Below, piece after piece: positions 25,701 to 39,205 of a stretch of 64,000 nucleotides of DNA. A model generated the notes under the pieces. That model was given only the letters and a program-made list of their open reading frames with translations, was not told the DNA's origin and searched no databases. Position 1 is the stretch's first letter. The number at the start of each line of letters is the position of its first letter. The position numbers and the translations under genes are program-made. Origin of the DNA: Eopsaltria australis (Eukaryota > Chordata > Aves > Passeriformes > Petroicidae); contig JAVTVJ010000220.1 of assembly GCA_034509425.1 (NCBI GenBank), positions 2,418,001 through 2,482,000 of the forward strand. The letters run 5' to 3'.

Positions 25701-26857
25701 TGCCCATTTCACCTCTGAACATGAGGGGTACAGCAGGACCTGCTGAGTGTCTCATTCTGCTTATTCCTCTGCTTTCTCCCTGTGCTGGAGCTGTCACAGA
25801 GGTGCAGGTCATGGGTAGCTCAGTGAGTGGTTCATAATGGAGCATGGTCATCACACTTTAAAAGCTTTAAATGAAATCTTTTCCACCCAGGAAGTTATTT
25901 AAAAAGCCCCAGAAAGCTGTCTAACCCATCCCCTTCTTCTGTGTGAGACAACGTGTTTCTTACGTAATACCTATGCACATGAATTTGTCATGTAACCTGA
26001 GGCTATGTTTGTAGCCCTTGTGTTCCAATATTGGCTTTTTACTTGCATAAAAGAGAAGGAAAAAACTCTGCTGAATTCCTTGAAAACATCCTAAATGGGA
26101 TGCTGAGGAGCTGTAAATAATAGCCAGGTTTACAGTTTAACTCTCTAGGGCGTGTGCAAGCTGAGGGGTGTGAAACACGTGTACTGGATCTGATGTTTTC
26201 CTTCAGGTAACACAAGGAAACCAGAAATACAGAAGTAATTAGATGTGCACACCTTCCCTGCCTTGCTTTCCTCTCTGCCTGCACGTGGATTTGTGAGTTC
26301 TGAGGTTCTGAAGCTCCTTCTGCTGCAGCTGTTGATGCATTTTCTGCAGCGAGCTGTGTGCTCTGTTGGGGTTCACTCCCTAACTCAAGGAATTTCTTGA
26401 TCCCTCTAAGCAACCAGCTCAAGCTGACTCATCTAAATCTGTCTCCTACCAAAACGCTGTGACTTTGTGAGTTCTTGTTAGACTTCACCTAGCCAGGCTG
26501 ACTTTGGGGCGCTCTTTTGTCAGTATTTATGTTCTCACTACTTCTCCCTCTGCAGAGGTAATTTTTTTCTGCTTAGTTTTCCTTTAAGAAGAGGGAGCAG
26601 GGATGTGGAATTGTTGCCCCTCGCCAGCCAGCAGTTACACAGGCTCAGTTTTAAATGCCAAACTGCTCCACTGAAGGAACTCGGTACTGCAGCCACAACA
26701 TCCAAGTAGGCGTCTCCAGCTGAATTAGTAATGAGAACAGATAAAGAACTTCCTGCCGAGCCTGACTGGTGAGCAGGAGGTCATACTTTGGCTTTATGGA
26801 GAATTCCCTGAGTTTTGGATGCTCCTCAGCTGCCAGAACCTGCAAGCTGTTCCTCCT

Positions 26858-27010
26858 CAGCCGCCGCTCTGCGCTCGGATCGTGGCTCTGCCTCCACGCG
26901 GATGAATGGGTGCCTAACGATCTGCATCAATAGTTTTGATTTGTAATTAACTTTCAATATGCTAAAAGGATGGCTAATAAAATTAAATGCAAATTACAGA
27001 GTTCACGTTC
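26858..27010. promoter_or_regulatory. Candidate conserved block: CpG cluster next to POU and homeodomain sites
   Basis: About eight CpGs fall within 26860-26920 (ccgccg, gcgctcgg, tcgtgg, acgcgg, aacga), which is exceptional for this CpG-poor intron. Directly downstream lies an AT-rich motif run: ttgtaattaac at 26941, ggctaataaaattaa near 26972, and a perfect POU octamer ATGCAAAT at 26987-26994. CpG retention beside a clean octamer is a common look for a constrained enhancer. Conservation is untested. Confidence 0.33.
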
Positions 27011-27427
27011 TTCATGTGGATACAACTTAAGAAAAATGGTGTCTTCTCATTTTGCTGCATTGTTCAGAGGTAACGAGCACGATTGCTGCTCTCCCCAGGG
27101 ACAGCTTTGGGACTTACAAGGTTTATTCACCCAGACCAATGAGTTCTTTCTCCTGGCAGTTTTTTTCCCCCAAGAAGTAGTGATAAGAAACTCTGAGAAG
27201 GATGGGGAACCTGCTTGATACATTGCCTGTCCTTTCTCTTTTTTTTTGTCCTGGGCCTTGGTCTGGAGTTAAATGTGTTATAAATATCCGAGTATCAGTG
27301 CTGGGTAGACTTATGAGAGCTGTTAACAACTAATGAAGGTTAAATGCTGTCTATTTTGGGAACCTGAATGACACTGCCACTCACATTTTAGCAGTACTCA
27401 ATGTCTAGAGCTGCTTTTTTCCTTCTG

Positions 27428-27545
27428 TCAGTCCTGTGAGGTGGATTCTGCACTGTTATCTCAGTTATAAAAGAGGATGGGGAACAGAGATGCTTGGGTG
27501 AAATAACTGAAGACCTGAGCCCAAGTCAAACAGGAGTGCTGTGCA
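27428..27545 (-). mobile_element. MIR-type ancient SINE fragment
   Basis: The block resembles the antisense of the MIR/CORE-SINE 3' half in correct order. It has 'tcctgtgaggtgga', a 'ttatctcagttataaaagagga' equivalent of the consensus 'cccattttacagatgagga', then 'ggggaacagaga', 'gaaataactga' and 'gcccaagtcaaacaggag'. It is diverged with small indels, as expected for an element that ceased activity long ago. Identification is from memory of the consensus, without alignment. Confidence 0.5.
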
Positions 27546-28747
27546 AGAGCTGTTCAATCTTTATTGTATCTTCTCCTGAGAATGTTTGGTTTTTTATGAA
27601 GTCTCCCAGTGCAGACTGCAGTTTCTGTGCCTTACCTCTGTGACAATGACCTCCCTTCAGGTGGCAAATCCTTTGTGTGTATGTATTCCCTGACACTGCC
27701 TGCTCCATTGTGTCAGTATCAGCATTTCACTGGTTTTCTACATCTTTTGAGTCTTGTCATATCCTGGAAGCATCTGCTATTGTTGTGGTGAACCTGTGTT
27801 AGTACAAGGATCTGATATTTTCCCAGAGCTGTGTTGCTGAAGTGGTTTTGTTTGTGGAGGTTGTGGCTGAAGTCCCTTGCCTGCTCTCTGCAGGCTTTGT
27901 CTGGCTGGCACATCCCTAGGGATGTCATAGCTTCCAAGGGTGTCAAAATCAAATCCCTAGGAGGTTGTGGTGTAAAAGCTGCTTGTGTGCACACTGTGTG
28001 CAATCCAATGTTTTTTCCTTCCCCTCTGCACTAACTTGCATTCGTGTGTGATTTTGCTCAGGCTCTTTATCAGCCTTTGCTCATCTGTCATTATTGATAT
28101 TTTTAGGTGCTCCAGAATGCCTCACCCTTGTCTCTAGACTCTGCTGACATTAATATTTTATGTTGTCAGCTCACATCTTGCTGCTTGCCACCGTTGCACC
28201 ACACTAATAATGATCCTGAAGGAAACTTCTGGCTCTAATCCCCAGTGCAGCCTCCTGCTCATTGCTTTCCATGGCAGGGAGGGGTGGTGTGCTCCTCCAT
28301 CAGCCAGCTCCTACCAGCAGGTATTTGACTCTCACATAATGATTAAAACCCAGGGATGCTCAGTCATTTAAACAGACTTTCAAACCCTCTGTTCACTGGT
28401 TGGCTCTCCTGTGAGTTCTCTCAAAGAATTGTTAACTGGTTCAGTTTAAATTACTTCCACAAAAGCTTGTGCTTATCTATCTCTATTTTATCTTGTTACA
28501 CTCAACTCAAAGAGATGCTTTGAATTCTGAACCTTCTTAACTAATTTTCCTAATGTTCAGGTGAAACTTCCTTGCCAATGACTCTAATTTCCCAGAACAA
28601 CCTTATCTCTGCTTCCAAAACAGAGGAGGATGTCTGCAGTCTGGTATCTCCAATAGGATACCCATTTTTAATGATAAATCATTTTATTCCTATTGTCAGT
28701 TAACACCTTTGTTATTTTTTGGTCTTGGGTGAATATCCAGCTTTGAG

Positions 28748-28762
28748 ATTATTATTATTATA
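28748..28762. repeat. Short (ATT)n repeat
   Basis: Four to five tandem att units sit inside the intron. It is a minor simple repeat with no other feature attached. Confidence 0.7.
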
Positions 28763-31700
28763 TCTTCCTAGTGCAGTTTAATTTCTTGAAGCATTTAACT
28801 GCCTTTATCACAGTTCTCTGGTTGAAATAGAGCAGAGGAGCTGTGATGATTCTTTTTGGAGCCTGGATCTTTGCTGGGTCAGAGTGTGCAGCTACAGTCA
28901 CTTGTGCCTCTGATAGACTCAAAGGTTTGCCCTGTGTGTAGAGCTGCCCATTTCAGCTTTGTTTGGGGCTTTATGTTTTCATAGTGTTGAAATTTGTCTG
29001 CTTTTAAATACAAATTAATATTATTGCTGTGGCTTTTATTTACTCGATGTTCTCCATTATGTTTTACATTTACATGACCTTTTCTTGCTTCATGCAAGCA
29101 CTGTGACTTGCAATGTTTTGATATTTGTATTTGTTTTCATCTTTCTGAAACTGAAAATGTTAAAAAAAAATCTATGGATATGTATGATAGGTTTATTTTC
29201 TTTCAAATTTCATTAAAGATCTGAGATACTCTTGCAAGTTCACATATTGCAAGTAGCAATTTCTGAGCTGCTCATTCTCTTCTCCCTGTACAAGTGCCTG
29301 AATATCCCGTGAGATTTAAGTGTTGCAGTGAGTAAACAAATCACTGTATTCCCAGGGAAGTGTGACTGGATCCCAGATGCTGTCACTGCTGTCTGTCTGC
29401 AAGATGAATCAGCCTCTGCAATGGGCAGTGTATGGAGCTGGGTGGTCCTGAGCTCTAGGATCAGATGGAGATGTCAGATCTCTTATACCTCATTTGGGGT
29501 ATTCATTGATTTTCCCCCCTTTCTTGCCCTTTTAAAATTTCTAAGTAAATTTCATTTATTTATTTAATTTTATTGTTTTATTTTATGAAACAGCCTGCTT
29601 GGTGGCTGTATATTTATTCAAAGAGAGGCAATCAGCTGCCAGATAAGCTGAGAGGCCATAGTTCAGGCATTATCTGTGCCCAGGTACTGTTGCCAGATGG
29701 CCAAAGAGCAATCTTCTAACTAGCTGTGGATGTGATTATGATGTTTTTATGAACTTATTCCAGTTTCACCTTTTGTTTGTCTTCACAGCTGTTTAGGGCA
29801 CCTTTTATGATGTTTCTCTAGTCTGGAAAATTTAGATCAGATTAGAACATAACTTCTCAGATCTGTAGGAAGTTAAAAGAGGATTATTTATCAGTGTGTA
29901 TAAGGATTAGTCTGTGTAAGGTAAATCTTAGGAGCACCTTCATCTTAAGTAATTTATGTATCAGTAGAGATTGCCTTCTTCCTTCAACTGGAATCTGTCA
30001 TGTTAAAGGTCATTTTATTGAAATTCATGCTCACATATTCATAAAAGGATACATTCTTCTGAGCATTATCAGTCACCAAGTTTGAAGTTGCCGTGCTGGA
30101 TCTTTTGTGTGTGTTTTAGCCCTGGAATCTGATGTGATGAATTAAGTGAGATGGCTGCTCATGATATTACAGCATTAATAATATTGAGGGGGGAATTGTG
30201 ATGTCGTGCAGCCTTTATGGTTCAACAGGCAGGAGAATATGAATTTATAGGAATGGGACTCTTAGTTGGGCTTGGGGGGAAAGCAGGTCAGATGCTGTAT
30301 GGCAAATTTGCTTTGCTTAATGGGATGTCTGGGATCTTGGCACCTTTTGCTTATTTTTGAATCCTGGGAATAGCAGACTTAGCATGACATGGTTTTGTAT
30401 TTATCTTTTTCATTTCTCTTTTGCATTTTGTTTTGTATTTGTTAAAACACCTCTGTAAACATTGTGGAAGTCTAGGCTGAAAAGGATGGAGGGAACCTGA
30501 GCATGGCAGGTAGAAATTTGTACCTTTGACCCTCTTGACAGATCTTGGATCTCTGACTTGGCCTTAACAGCCCTATTCCTGCAGTATAAAAACCAGAGAT
30601 CTGCCTTATGGAAAAGGCAAATGGAAACCCTTATCCTCAGCCTTACTTGCCTTTTCTATCACCTCATCAGGTAGATCTGGATTTCCAGGGTTCTTACACA
30701 TCCCTGCCTGTTTATCTGGTTCTGGTTTGGAGGCCTGAGCAAGGGAATGGGCTGCTCATGTCATTCCCTTTTTCTCTGGGCTTTTCTGCAGGTGGCTCTG
30801 GGCTGTGGCTTTCCCTGCTTCACCTGTTGGATGCTCAGGAGTTCTGCTCTTCCCTCCTTCAGCTCCAAATAAATCCAGGGGACCAAGAGCTGGCTCCCTG
30901 CATTTCTGCTCTTAATCTGCTCCTGGTCACTCTGTGGGAAGCTCAGTTTTTGTCCAGCTCTTTGGGGAGTCCTGCAGGTCAGCTCTGAGCCATCAATGGC
31001 CTCAGAGTGGTCACTTCATGTCACAGCTGGAACCAGTGGACTTTCTGGGAGATCCATCCCTGCTCCCATCAGCAGGAGACCACTTCCAGAGCTAAATCTA
31101 ACCTGCAGGTAGGAGTTCTTTGACAACCTCATGTTGCCAAAAAGCTGTGGCACTGCATCTCTTTCCATTTATCTAAAGAATTTTTTCCCCCCACACCAAA
31201 ATTTGATTGAAATTTCCTTGTAATAGAGAATTATGAATAACATTTGTCACATTTGGAAGCTGTAAGCCATTGAAGAACGATTTCAGCTCGCTGCTTTACA
31301 GTCTGCCAGCCTTTTTGCCATTCAAGATTTGAAGGGACTGCTCTAGAGCTGTTTTGAGTCTTCTAACAAGGGAATTTCTTTGCCCTTCAGCCTTGAGGGT
31401 GTTGTGTTTGATGTGGGTTGAGAAGAGGTGTGCTGGAGGACAGGGCTGTGCATGTGGGGTGTGAGGAGCTGCAGGAGGCTGCTCCCTGTGGGTGTTCATG
31501 GCTCTGGCTGTCAGAAGGGTGGGAAATGTGCTGAGCCTCGCTTGTGGCATCCCTTTGTTTCCCATCCAGAGCCAGGCTAATGACAGCTCTGATAATGCCA
31601 GATGGCAGTCACCAGTCATCGTTTAATAGCAGGAAAATGCCTGAATATTGTCTCCAGAACTGGTTTGTTCGTTCTTTCTCCTCGTTCCAGCCTGGCAGTG

Positions 31701-31941
31701 ATCCGCAGGCAGCACTTAGGGACCTCCTAAGAAGATCTCGTGTAGGAAACTGTCAGAACAGATTGCTGTATGGATTTTCAGAGGATTAAAGTTAATTAAA
31801 GAGCTATTCCTTGCTCTCATTTCCTCGTATCTGCCAGCTATTTACATGCTAATGTAGGGTCTTCCAGGGAGAATAGGACAAGTGTCAGCATTGGGCATGT
31901 TATCACACATGGAAACAGGAGAAAATAATGAGATGAGCAAA

Positions 31942-31980
31942 ATATATATATATATAAAATATCTATGTACGTGTGTGTAG
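31942..31980. repeat. Short (AT)n / (GT)n microsatellite
   Basis: An alternating AT tract of about 15 nt (31942-31956) is followed by a short gtacgtgtgtgt stretch. It is a minor simple repeat within the intron. Confidence 0.8.
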
Positions 31981-34900
31981 CTTGACAACTGAAAGCCAGC
32001 AGCAGAGCTTTTTGCATATTTTCAGTAATGTGTGATCTTACTGAATATAATTCACTCCATTACATCTCACACTGCATAATTTAATACTTCATTCACTATA
32101 GTATCTTTACATAAGGAGTTTTATAAACAGGCAGATTTAACTTTTTTTTTTTTGTCTGTCTTGTTCTAGAGAGGAAAGTTCTTTCCTGCAGAAGCAGTGA
32201 GTAGTTTTGCTAGGAGTACAAACCTGGGAGCAGAGACTTTGGTGGGGACTGGCATCTACTGTTGCCTTCTCTTGGAAGGATTAAACAGAGGAGATTCTCA
32301 GCATGGAAGCAAACTGAGAGTGGATGTAACAGTTTTCTGCTCCAGTTGCATTATTACTTGCCCATTCCATTTTCACATTATTTCAGAGGATTATTTTCTC
32401 CTGTAATTTTTCAATATCTTTCATTTTAACACTTTATTAAAACCGCTACATAACAGATGAAATAAAATTGATCTCAGGTTACACTTCAAGAGGGAGTTTA
32501 ATGCTTTAGGAAAATGAGAAACCTCACTGGCTGCATATTTAAACAAAACCATTAAAACCATCTGTGTTGTTGAGCACAGGTAAAGAGTTTTGTCAGCTGC
32601 TGAGGGTAGTCCAGACAGTCTGAGGATGCTGAAGGTAATTAAGCTTCTAAGGACCAAGGGCAGTTAAAAGATTTGTTTTCAGTAGTTTTTTGTTCCCCAG
32701 TGTGCAGGTGACATACAAAGTGAGTGGCTTAACAAACACACAGTGCCCTTACCATGGGCTGGAGTCCCTGTGTTCCCTGTGACCTTTGTGAAACAGCTCT
32801 TTGGCATTAGCCCTTCTCTTCATTTTAGCCTTTTGTGGTTTTCCTAGTGGAAAACACGATGGTTTTACTCTCAGATGTCAGGTGACTGTTCTTTGGCCTT
32901 GAAAATCAATGTGACATTTTGTGAAAGAGTTAAAAGATGAGGGAAAGGGGAAAAAAACCTTTTTTGGAGACTCATTTGGGGGCAGGCAGGGGGAGAAGGT
33001 CACCCACACTGAAAAGTCATGGCTGATCCCTGCTTGCTACTGCCTTGGTAGCACAGCTTCCTTAAAAGATGCTCTGAAAGGGATGTCAGGCCAGAGGTAC
33101 CCTGGGATTTGGGTGTTTGAGGTTTTATCTTGTATTTGATATCCCAAATCCTCTCTTTAGCCAGGCTGGTGGGCTGACCAGGATGAAATGCTGCTGTGCA
33201 ATAAGCCTCAGGCTGAATTTCCCCCTGTTGTGGCTCTGTGAATGTCACCTGAGCTCCACCAGGGAAAAGCTGTCCCTGCTGTCTGGGGAGATGCTGCTCA
33301 AGGCTTGTTATCCAGGTCAGAATAATTCAGAGAATAACTTGTTCTTGATTCCCCATACCAGAGGAAAATACTGTTGTTTCGGTATCTCTGCTGCCTGAAT
33401 CCTGTGGCTGTGTGGTCAGGAGAATGTGAGATGGGTGCTCAGAAAAGACTGTGAGCACCCAGAATTTACTGAGGATGGGGCACACATGGAGCAGATTCCT
33501 TGTCCTTTACTGGGCTTCCTGTCCCTGGCAGGGCCAACACAACATTGTTTGCAGCAGCTCTGATAAATGGAAATGACACAAAACATAAAGTATTTTAATT
33601 TTTCATGTTCATCTCTGTTGCACAAGTGGTAAGACTCCTGATTTTTATGTGTTCAATGCTAGTTTTGGATGAATATGAAAACATTTAAGAAAAAGAGAGA
33701 ACTACTCCTAAGCTTTTCCTATCAGTGATATGTGTATGCACTTCTATGCCATTCATGAATGTTGGACTCTGTGTGAGGGAGGTTTCTATTTTGTATATCA
33801 AGTGCAATCTTCAGTTTTATCTTGCCACATGCTCAAAGGAAATTTTAATTTCTGTTACATTGTTTTAGAAAGAGATCCACACTTGTTTTGCTGTCTAACA
33901 AATGGTCCCTTTATTCAGTCAGAACAGTTGGTCTGTTTTGAGACTATGGTGGAGCCACATCATGCAGGAGCACTTCAGCCATAAAGGGCATTTGTTTAAT
34001 TAGTTCCATGTGCTGAGAATATGGATATTTTCAGTGGTGACAATTAAGGCTGAACATTTTTTTTCACATTTTACTAAAAAAGAATTGAGGGAGGAAAAAA
34101 AAGTCTCTTTCAGTTTTTCAGGCATTACATGTGCATTTTGCTAGTTTATGCCATTCCGCTTTTATGGACCCTGTAAATATATGGATTTCTAAGATGTTTA
34201 GCTCAGTGCAACAGTTCCTTGCTGCTGGGAAGAGAGCATGAATCTCTTTTGGGAACTAAAATTCCAGTGCCCATGGGTGTCTGATTTGTGAGTCACAGGC
34301 CCTTCATTCTGCATCCTTACCTTCAGACTTTGTGATTCTGGTGATGGATGTAGATATTGGGAGCCAGAGGGTAATTTTAAAGATATAGATGAGAAGAGTT
34401 TCAAATGATGAGGTAAGAATCTGATGTTAGTACGGTGGCTTTTTTTTTAGTCAAAATTTTATGTAGTTTTGATTTCTGGAGCTTCAATAGAGCACGGCAA
34501 GGATCCTAAAACCAAAATCAGATTTTGGCTTTAATTTTTGGGTATCATCCCTCAAGATACAAAGTAAAGTAGCAACTTAGAGCAGCAAACAACATGAATA
34601 TTTCAGAAGCAGCATCTTTTCTATATGCTGTCATCTGTTGATGACCTGTGCATAGGAAAGGGTTCATTTGCCAAAGTCCAAGGTTTCATTTCCCAATGAG
34701 ATGCCCCAGGAAAGCTGTGAAATACAAGGTAAATCCTGATGCTTGAGAGAGCTCTCCAGCATTATTTTTCTTCCCTCTTTGAAACTTCTATGGACTGGTT
34801 GAATGCAATTGCTGACAAGAGTGGTATTGTGGGGGAAGAAGTGATGCACAGTACTTACAGTCTTATGTACATACACAAAAATATAAACAAAAGTTAGCAA

Positions 34901-35531
34901 ATGGAAGAAGTAGAGAGGTTTGGTTTGTTAACACCGTGTTTTTTGAGCTTCAGCTTTTTGAATGGTTCTGATGATGGAAAAGAGAGGCCATAAGCTGTGT
35001 CCTTGAATCTGTGAAGGCTGCAGGGAAAGCTCAGATGCTCACAGCCCCATTTCCATTAATGCATTTTCCTGTCTTTGGTGCAAATGACCCCCAGATATGT
35101 GATAGCTCTTAACACATTTTGAAACCCTCTCCCATAATTAACTTCTGATGGACTGAAACAAGGCTGTGGGGGTTAGAGATTTGAAGAGAGAATGCTCAAC
35201 AGGTTTTGAAAACAGTGCTTGGAAGTCCTCCTGCCATCCACATGATTAGGCTTAATTATTTTGAATTGATTATAGGGTGTTGAGCACGGATATGTAACAA
35301 GCTGTTTGTTGTCCCTCGGCAACAGCACCTTTTTAAAGCCCTCTTCAGTGGGATCCCAGCCAAGCTCAGTGTTCCTCTCCCCTGCTGATTTGCCAGCCTG
35401 GCTTGTGCTAAGCAGCCTCTGCAAGGTTTCCATCAGAGCAGCTCCCATCCTGTCAACCTTTCCAGCCCTGTGAAGTTTAAACAAAATCTGCTTGCTCTTC
35501 CCACCCTCTCCATGACCACCAGCCTTCCCAC

Positions 35532-35665
35532 ATCATAGAACCACAGAATGGTTTGGGTTGGAAGAAACCTTCAAATTCATCTTGTTCCAACTCCCTTCCA
35601 CTAGACCAGGCTGCTCAGTGCCCCATGCAGCCTGGCCTTGAGCACTTCCAGGGATGTCACCAGGG
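35532..35665 (-). mobile_element. CR1 LINE fragment, 3' end, antisense
   Basis: This is a reverse-complement CR1 3' end. It opens with degenerate octamer copies (catagaaccacagaatgg), then gtttgggttggaag, a 'cttgttccaactccc' stretch, 'ttccactagaccagg', 'ctgctcagtgccccatgcag' and 'cctggccttgagcacttcca'. Compared with the remembered consensus, the segment around 'tgccatgggcagggacacc' is missing between the ccaactccc and ccactagacc parts, which indicates an internal deletion of about 20 bp. It is 5'-truncated and non-coding, and inserted opposite to MAD1L1. Confidence 0.93.
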
Positions 35666-36739
35666 GTGTCTTTGTCACTGATGTGCAGCACAGAGCTCAT
35701 GGTGATGATGGTGCTCCTCTGTAGCGTGTGAGGGGCACAGATTTGGGCTGTTAATTAATAATTCCAGTCCTGCACAATGACTAGTCTGATGAGAAGTCTC
35801 TGCAAAAAAACCTCTTGGTAGCCTCTGAAGCAAGCATGCAGAAATATCCTATTTTCAGCTGTACATATTTTTTTCCCAGAATTACTTCACCATGGCACTG
35901 CTCTAAATATGTCTTGTGAGATAAGCTTTAAATCCTACTTGGGCAAAGTTTATTAAAAATTAACATTTGCATGGGGAGTTATAAAAAAGAATAGGACCTT
36001 CATTAGCTTAAAATCATCCGAAGTACAAAATAATATTGAATTGCTCTCTGCTGGTCCAGACCAGGCAGACTCTTACTGCCTGCCAGATCTTGAAGCCCAG
36101 AAATAGTCAGCATCAATAATATCCTAAAAGTCACACTGGAAACTGCACCTCTATTCCCAGAGGTCCAAGAAAATGAGCTTCTAGCACAGGCTAAACAGCC
36201 TGAACTCATTGGAATGGGATGTTAGCTGCCATTCCTCTCAGTGGGGAAAACGGCAGTGTTCATTAGGCATCCACTCCAGATGTACTGCTCTGCCAGCTCA
36301 CCATGTTTGAGAGTGAAAAGTCAATGCAGGGGATGTAATTTCAAACAGTTTTTCTTTATGGAAGTTCACACTAAACCAACAGAACCCCTGGGCCTGGTAG
36401 TGCTGGTTTATCCTGAGTGAGGATTGATCCCCCTGACAGTGGTTCTGATCTCCAGCCTTTACAGAAGTTTGATGGAAATAACAGTAAAGTTACTGAAAAG
36501 CAAGTGGGATGAGAGAGTCTGTACAATGGGTGCATGTAGAACATCACTTTTCATTTTCATTTTGTTTTCTAGGACAGATGAGAAACACATTCCTTCCCGT
36601 GTCCCTTTCCTCTTGGGGCTGCATGTCACTTGCCTCTACCTTGCAGCATTTAATCTGTTGTGATTGCCTTAAATGTCTGTGTCTCCATAATATTCACCTT
36701 CCCTTGGGCTGCCAGTCAGCAGCATGTGTGTCTTTGTGT

Positions 36740-37060
36740 TAATTTGTCCCAGTTCAGAGGCACAGCATCATTAGTGAGACGCCGCCGCTGCGGTAATTAC
36801 TGTGGGATTTGGGCACAGCGGTTTGCTCGTGCATTGCTCTGTACCTTCTCTTTAATCTGCACAGGCCATCTGCTTCATTTCTTAACTAAAAGTTGTTTTT
36901 GTTTCTGCTTTGGAAGAGTGACTCTGTTGCTCCTAATCTTCTCTGTGTAGAAAAACCCTTGCAGCCGGGATAAATTACATCTGTTTGATGGATCGTGCTC
37001 GCTTTTGAAAGATTTCTTACAGCTCGTGCCCCGTGGTTTTGCTGTGCACAGATTTTCCTG
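36740..37060. promoter_or_regulatory. Candidate conserved block with CpG cluster
   Basis: A CpG-rich knot at 36779-36792 (gacgccgccgctgcgg, containing the small palindrome CCGC-t-GCGG) abuts the 8-bp homeodomain palindrome GTAATTAC at 36793-36800. More retained CpGs follow (gcggtttgctcgtg, gccggg, gatcgtgctcgc, gctcgtgccccgtgg). There is no coding match. The regulatory role is inferred from composition only. Confidence 0.28.
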
Positions 37061-38344
37061 TGTGGCTTGCAGGGTCAGGGCAGAATTTTGGTAGGACTCT
37101 GTAATCCAGGGAACTCTTCTAAGTCTGACCACAGCCCTGCTGTTGACTCCTAGCAAAGATTCCCTAATAAAAGTACAAATTTACAGTAACAAAAGTGGTA
37201 GTGGGTGGTTATCCCACAATCCCCTGAGTAATAACCTTTTAAACCTTCATCCAGATAAGAATTGTGTGTTGGCTGACAAAGCACTTTGGCTTCTGTCTAA
37301 AAGGTCTGTTGTGTCTTTTGCCACTGCTTACCTGATCAAAAACAGTGAATTGTTGGCCTGATCAGGTCAAAGTCCTGAGTTACTTCCAATCTGTCTTCTC
37401 CCCTTTTGCCTTTCTCTTCCCAGGACTTCTCCAGGGTTAAATGAATCAGCTCTTTGTTAAGAGCTGGTTTCCTAAGCTGGGCAGTCCTCAGGCATCACAG
37501 TAGATTTTTTTTAAAGTGGATGGAACACTGATATTGCTATTAGGGAAAGCTTGCTTTTATTTCACAGGAAAACCTGTTCATTAGATTATGATTTTGAGGG
37601 ATACTCTGTGGTGTGGTCAAACTGGACAATTTTTGATGTTTTAGAGGCATTAAAATAAGATTGTAAAATAAGAGCAGTGGGGATCTAACAGCGCTTTTCT
37701 GGTCTTTTGGAAGAATTTATAGCCTAATTTTACCCATAAAGTGGGTTTGTTTGTTGCCTTTTAAAGATATTCCTGTTGTCGATAAAGAAGGTGAGGAATA
37801 CAGTGATCCATGCCTCAAAAAATATAAAATGAGGAAAAATAACTTCCTTAGGTCTATTGACAATTTATTTTTCTTGTAATGGGTACATTATTTCTGCATG
37901 AGCCTCTCTCTCCTTGCCACTAGAAGCTTGTGCATGCAGTTCTGAGACAATGAAATAGCAGCCTCAAATCAGGCAGCTTGCATCTTGGTTTTGTGAAAAG
38001 AATAAAAAAAATAACATTATTTCTCCTAAGATGTTTTGGAGTAGAGCAATCATTTAGAAAATGAAAAGATTCTTTGTCTAGGAGGCTCTTCTGTTTCACT
38101 CTTTAATCCAAGCAGCTGTCTTTCTCCTTCCCCATGGGAAGTTGTGGTGGGTAAATAACATGGAAATTCATTTGATGATGGAGACATTAGAGGTTGGCAT
38201 GGACAATTAATTTGTTATTAGACAGAATTAATTTTATTTGATCCTTACATGGTTCTGTTGCTGCATATAAATTCAGCAGCTCAGTGAGTTAGATACAGCC
38301 CTGGTTTTGCAGAAGGATGGGGCTTTTTTGTGGCTGTGACATTA

Positions 38345-38395
38345 GGAGTGGTTTCTCTCCTCACCTGTGTGTAAAATGGAGATACAGGGATGCTT
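38345..38395 (+). mobile_element. Possible MIR-type SINE fragment
   Basis: The stretch ggtttctctcctcacctgtg followed by tgtaaaatggagatacaggga resembles the MIR core 'cagtttcctcatctgtaaaatggggata'. It is short, so chance similarity is possible. A second, longer MIR-like copy lies 0.7 kb downstream in the same orientation. Confidence 0.35.
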
Positions 38396-39076
38396 TTGGC
38401 TTTGTGCTGCTGGAAGTCATTGCTGGGTTTGTGACCTAAAACTTGAACTTTTCCCCTTCCCAGTTGAAATGCTCTGGTCTTCTTTGCTCAGAACTGGTTT
38501 GAAAATGTTTCTGAAGCTCCATCAGGAGAAAGCTGACTCAAGAAGAAAATGAGAAGCTTTTCTTCTGAGTTCCTTTGCTCACACAAGGGATAGGATGAAG
38601 TATCAGTGGCTGCAGGTACAGCTGTTAATTTTCATCTCCAGAGGGATGGAGATGATGGGATGATCTCATAATGGGACAAAGCAGCACCTTTGGATTTCCC
38701 CTTTTACTCCTAGAATTCAAAGCCACATTTTGATTGATTCTGGTAGGTACTGATCATTTCTTCTGCAAAAACAGAATGGAATTAGATCTCCTGACATCTT
38801 TCATGACTTTTGAATGTCAGTAATTTGGAGCACATGCAACAGGAATGCTCTGAGAAGGTTCGTACTTGTTTCTATCTCAGCTTCTTTTCACTGCTTCCTT
38901 CTGCTTTTGCCCTCTGTGTGACTTCAGGAGAGGCAGCACCTCAGAGGTGGCTGCACAGTGCCAGTGATCCTTTCCTACACAGAGCTGGTGCATGTTTTGT
39001 TTTATTTTGATAAGAATGACTGAGAAGATCCCCAGAGAGACCTCAGAGGTCTGTGTTTTAGCCCAGTTCTAAACTG

Positions 39077-39205
39077 GTGAATGACCACAACCACGTCATC
39101 TTGGGGTCACCAGTTTCCTCTCCTAGGAGATGGAGATGGTGATGCTGAACTCCCCTAAGAGGCTGCTTTAGGATTAACTGCTGAAAAGTGCAGCACAAAA
39201 ACCTA
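39077..39205 (+). mobile_element. MIR-type ancient SINE fragment
   Basis: In order it shows a 'cacgtcatcttggggtcac' segment resembling the MIR 'caagtcacttaacctc' region, 'cagtttcctctcctaggaga' followed by 'tggagatggtgatgctgaa', then 'gaggctgctttaggattaac' and 'gtgcagcaca'. This follows the MIR sequence from the 'cctcagtttcctcatctgtaa' part through 'gttgtgaggattaaatg' to 'agtgcctggcac'. It is diverged, and identified from memory of the consensus. Confidence 0.5.

Noticed and set aside
33608..33665. tRNA- or MIR-like A/B-box words (agtggtaagact, tgttcaatgct)
   Set aside because: No cloverleaf can be folded around them and the rest of a MIR or tRNA is missing.
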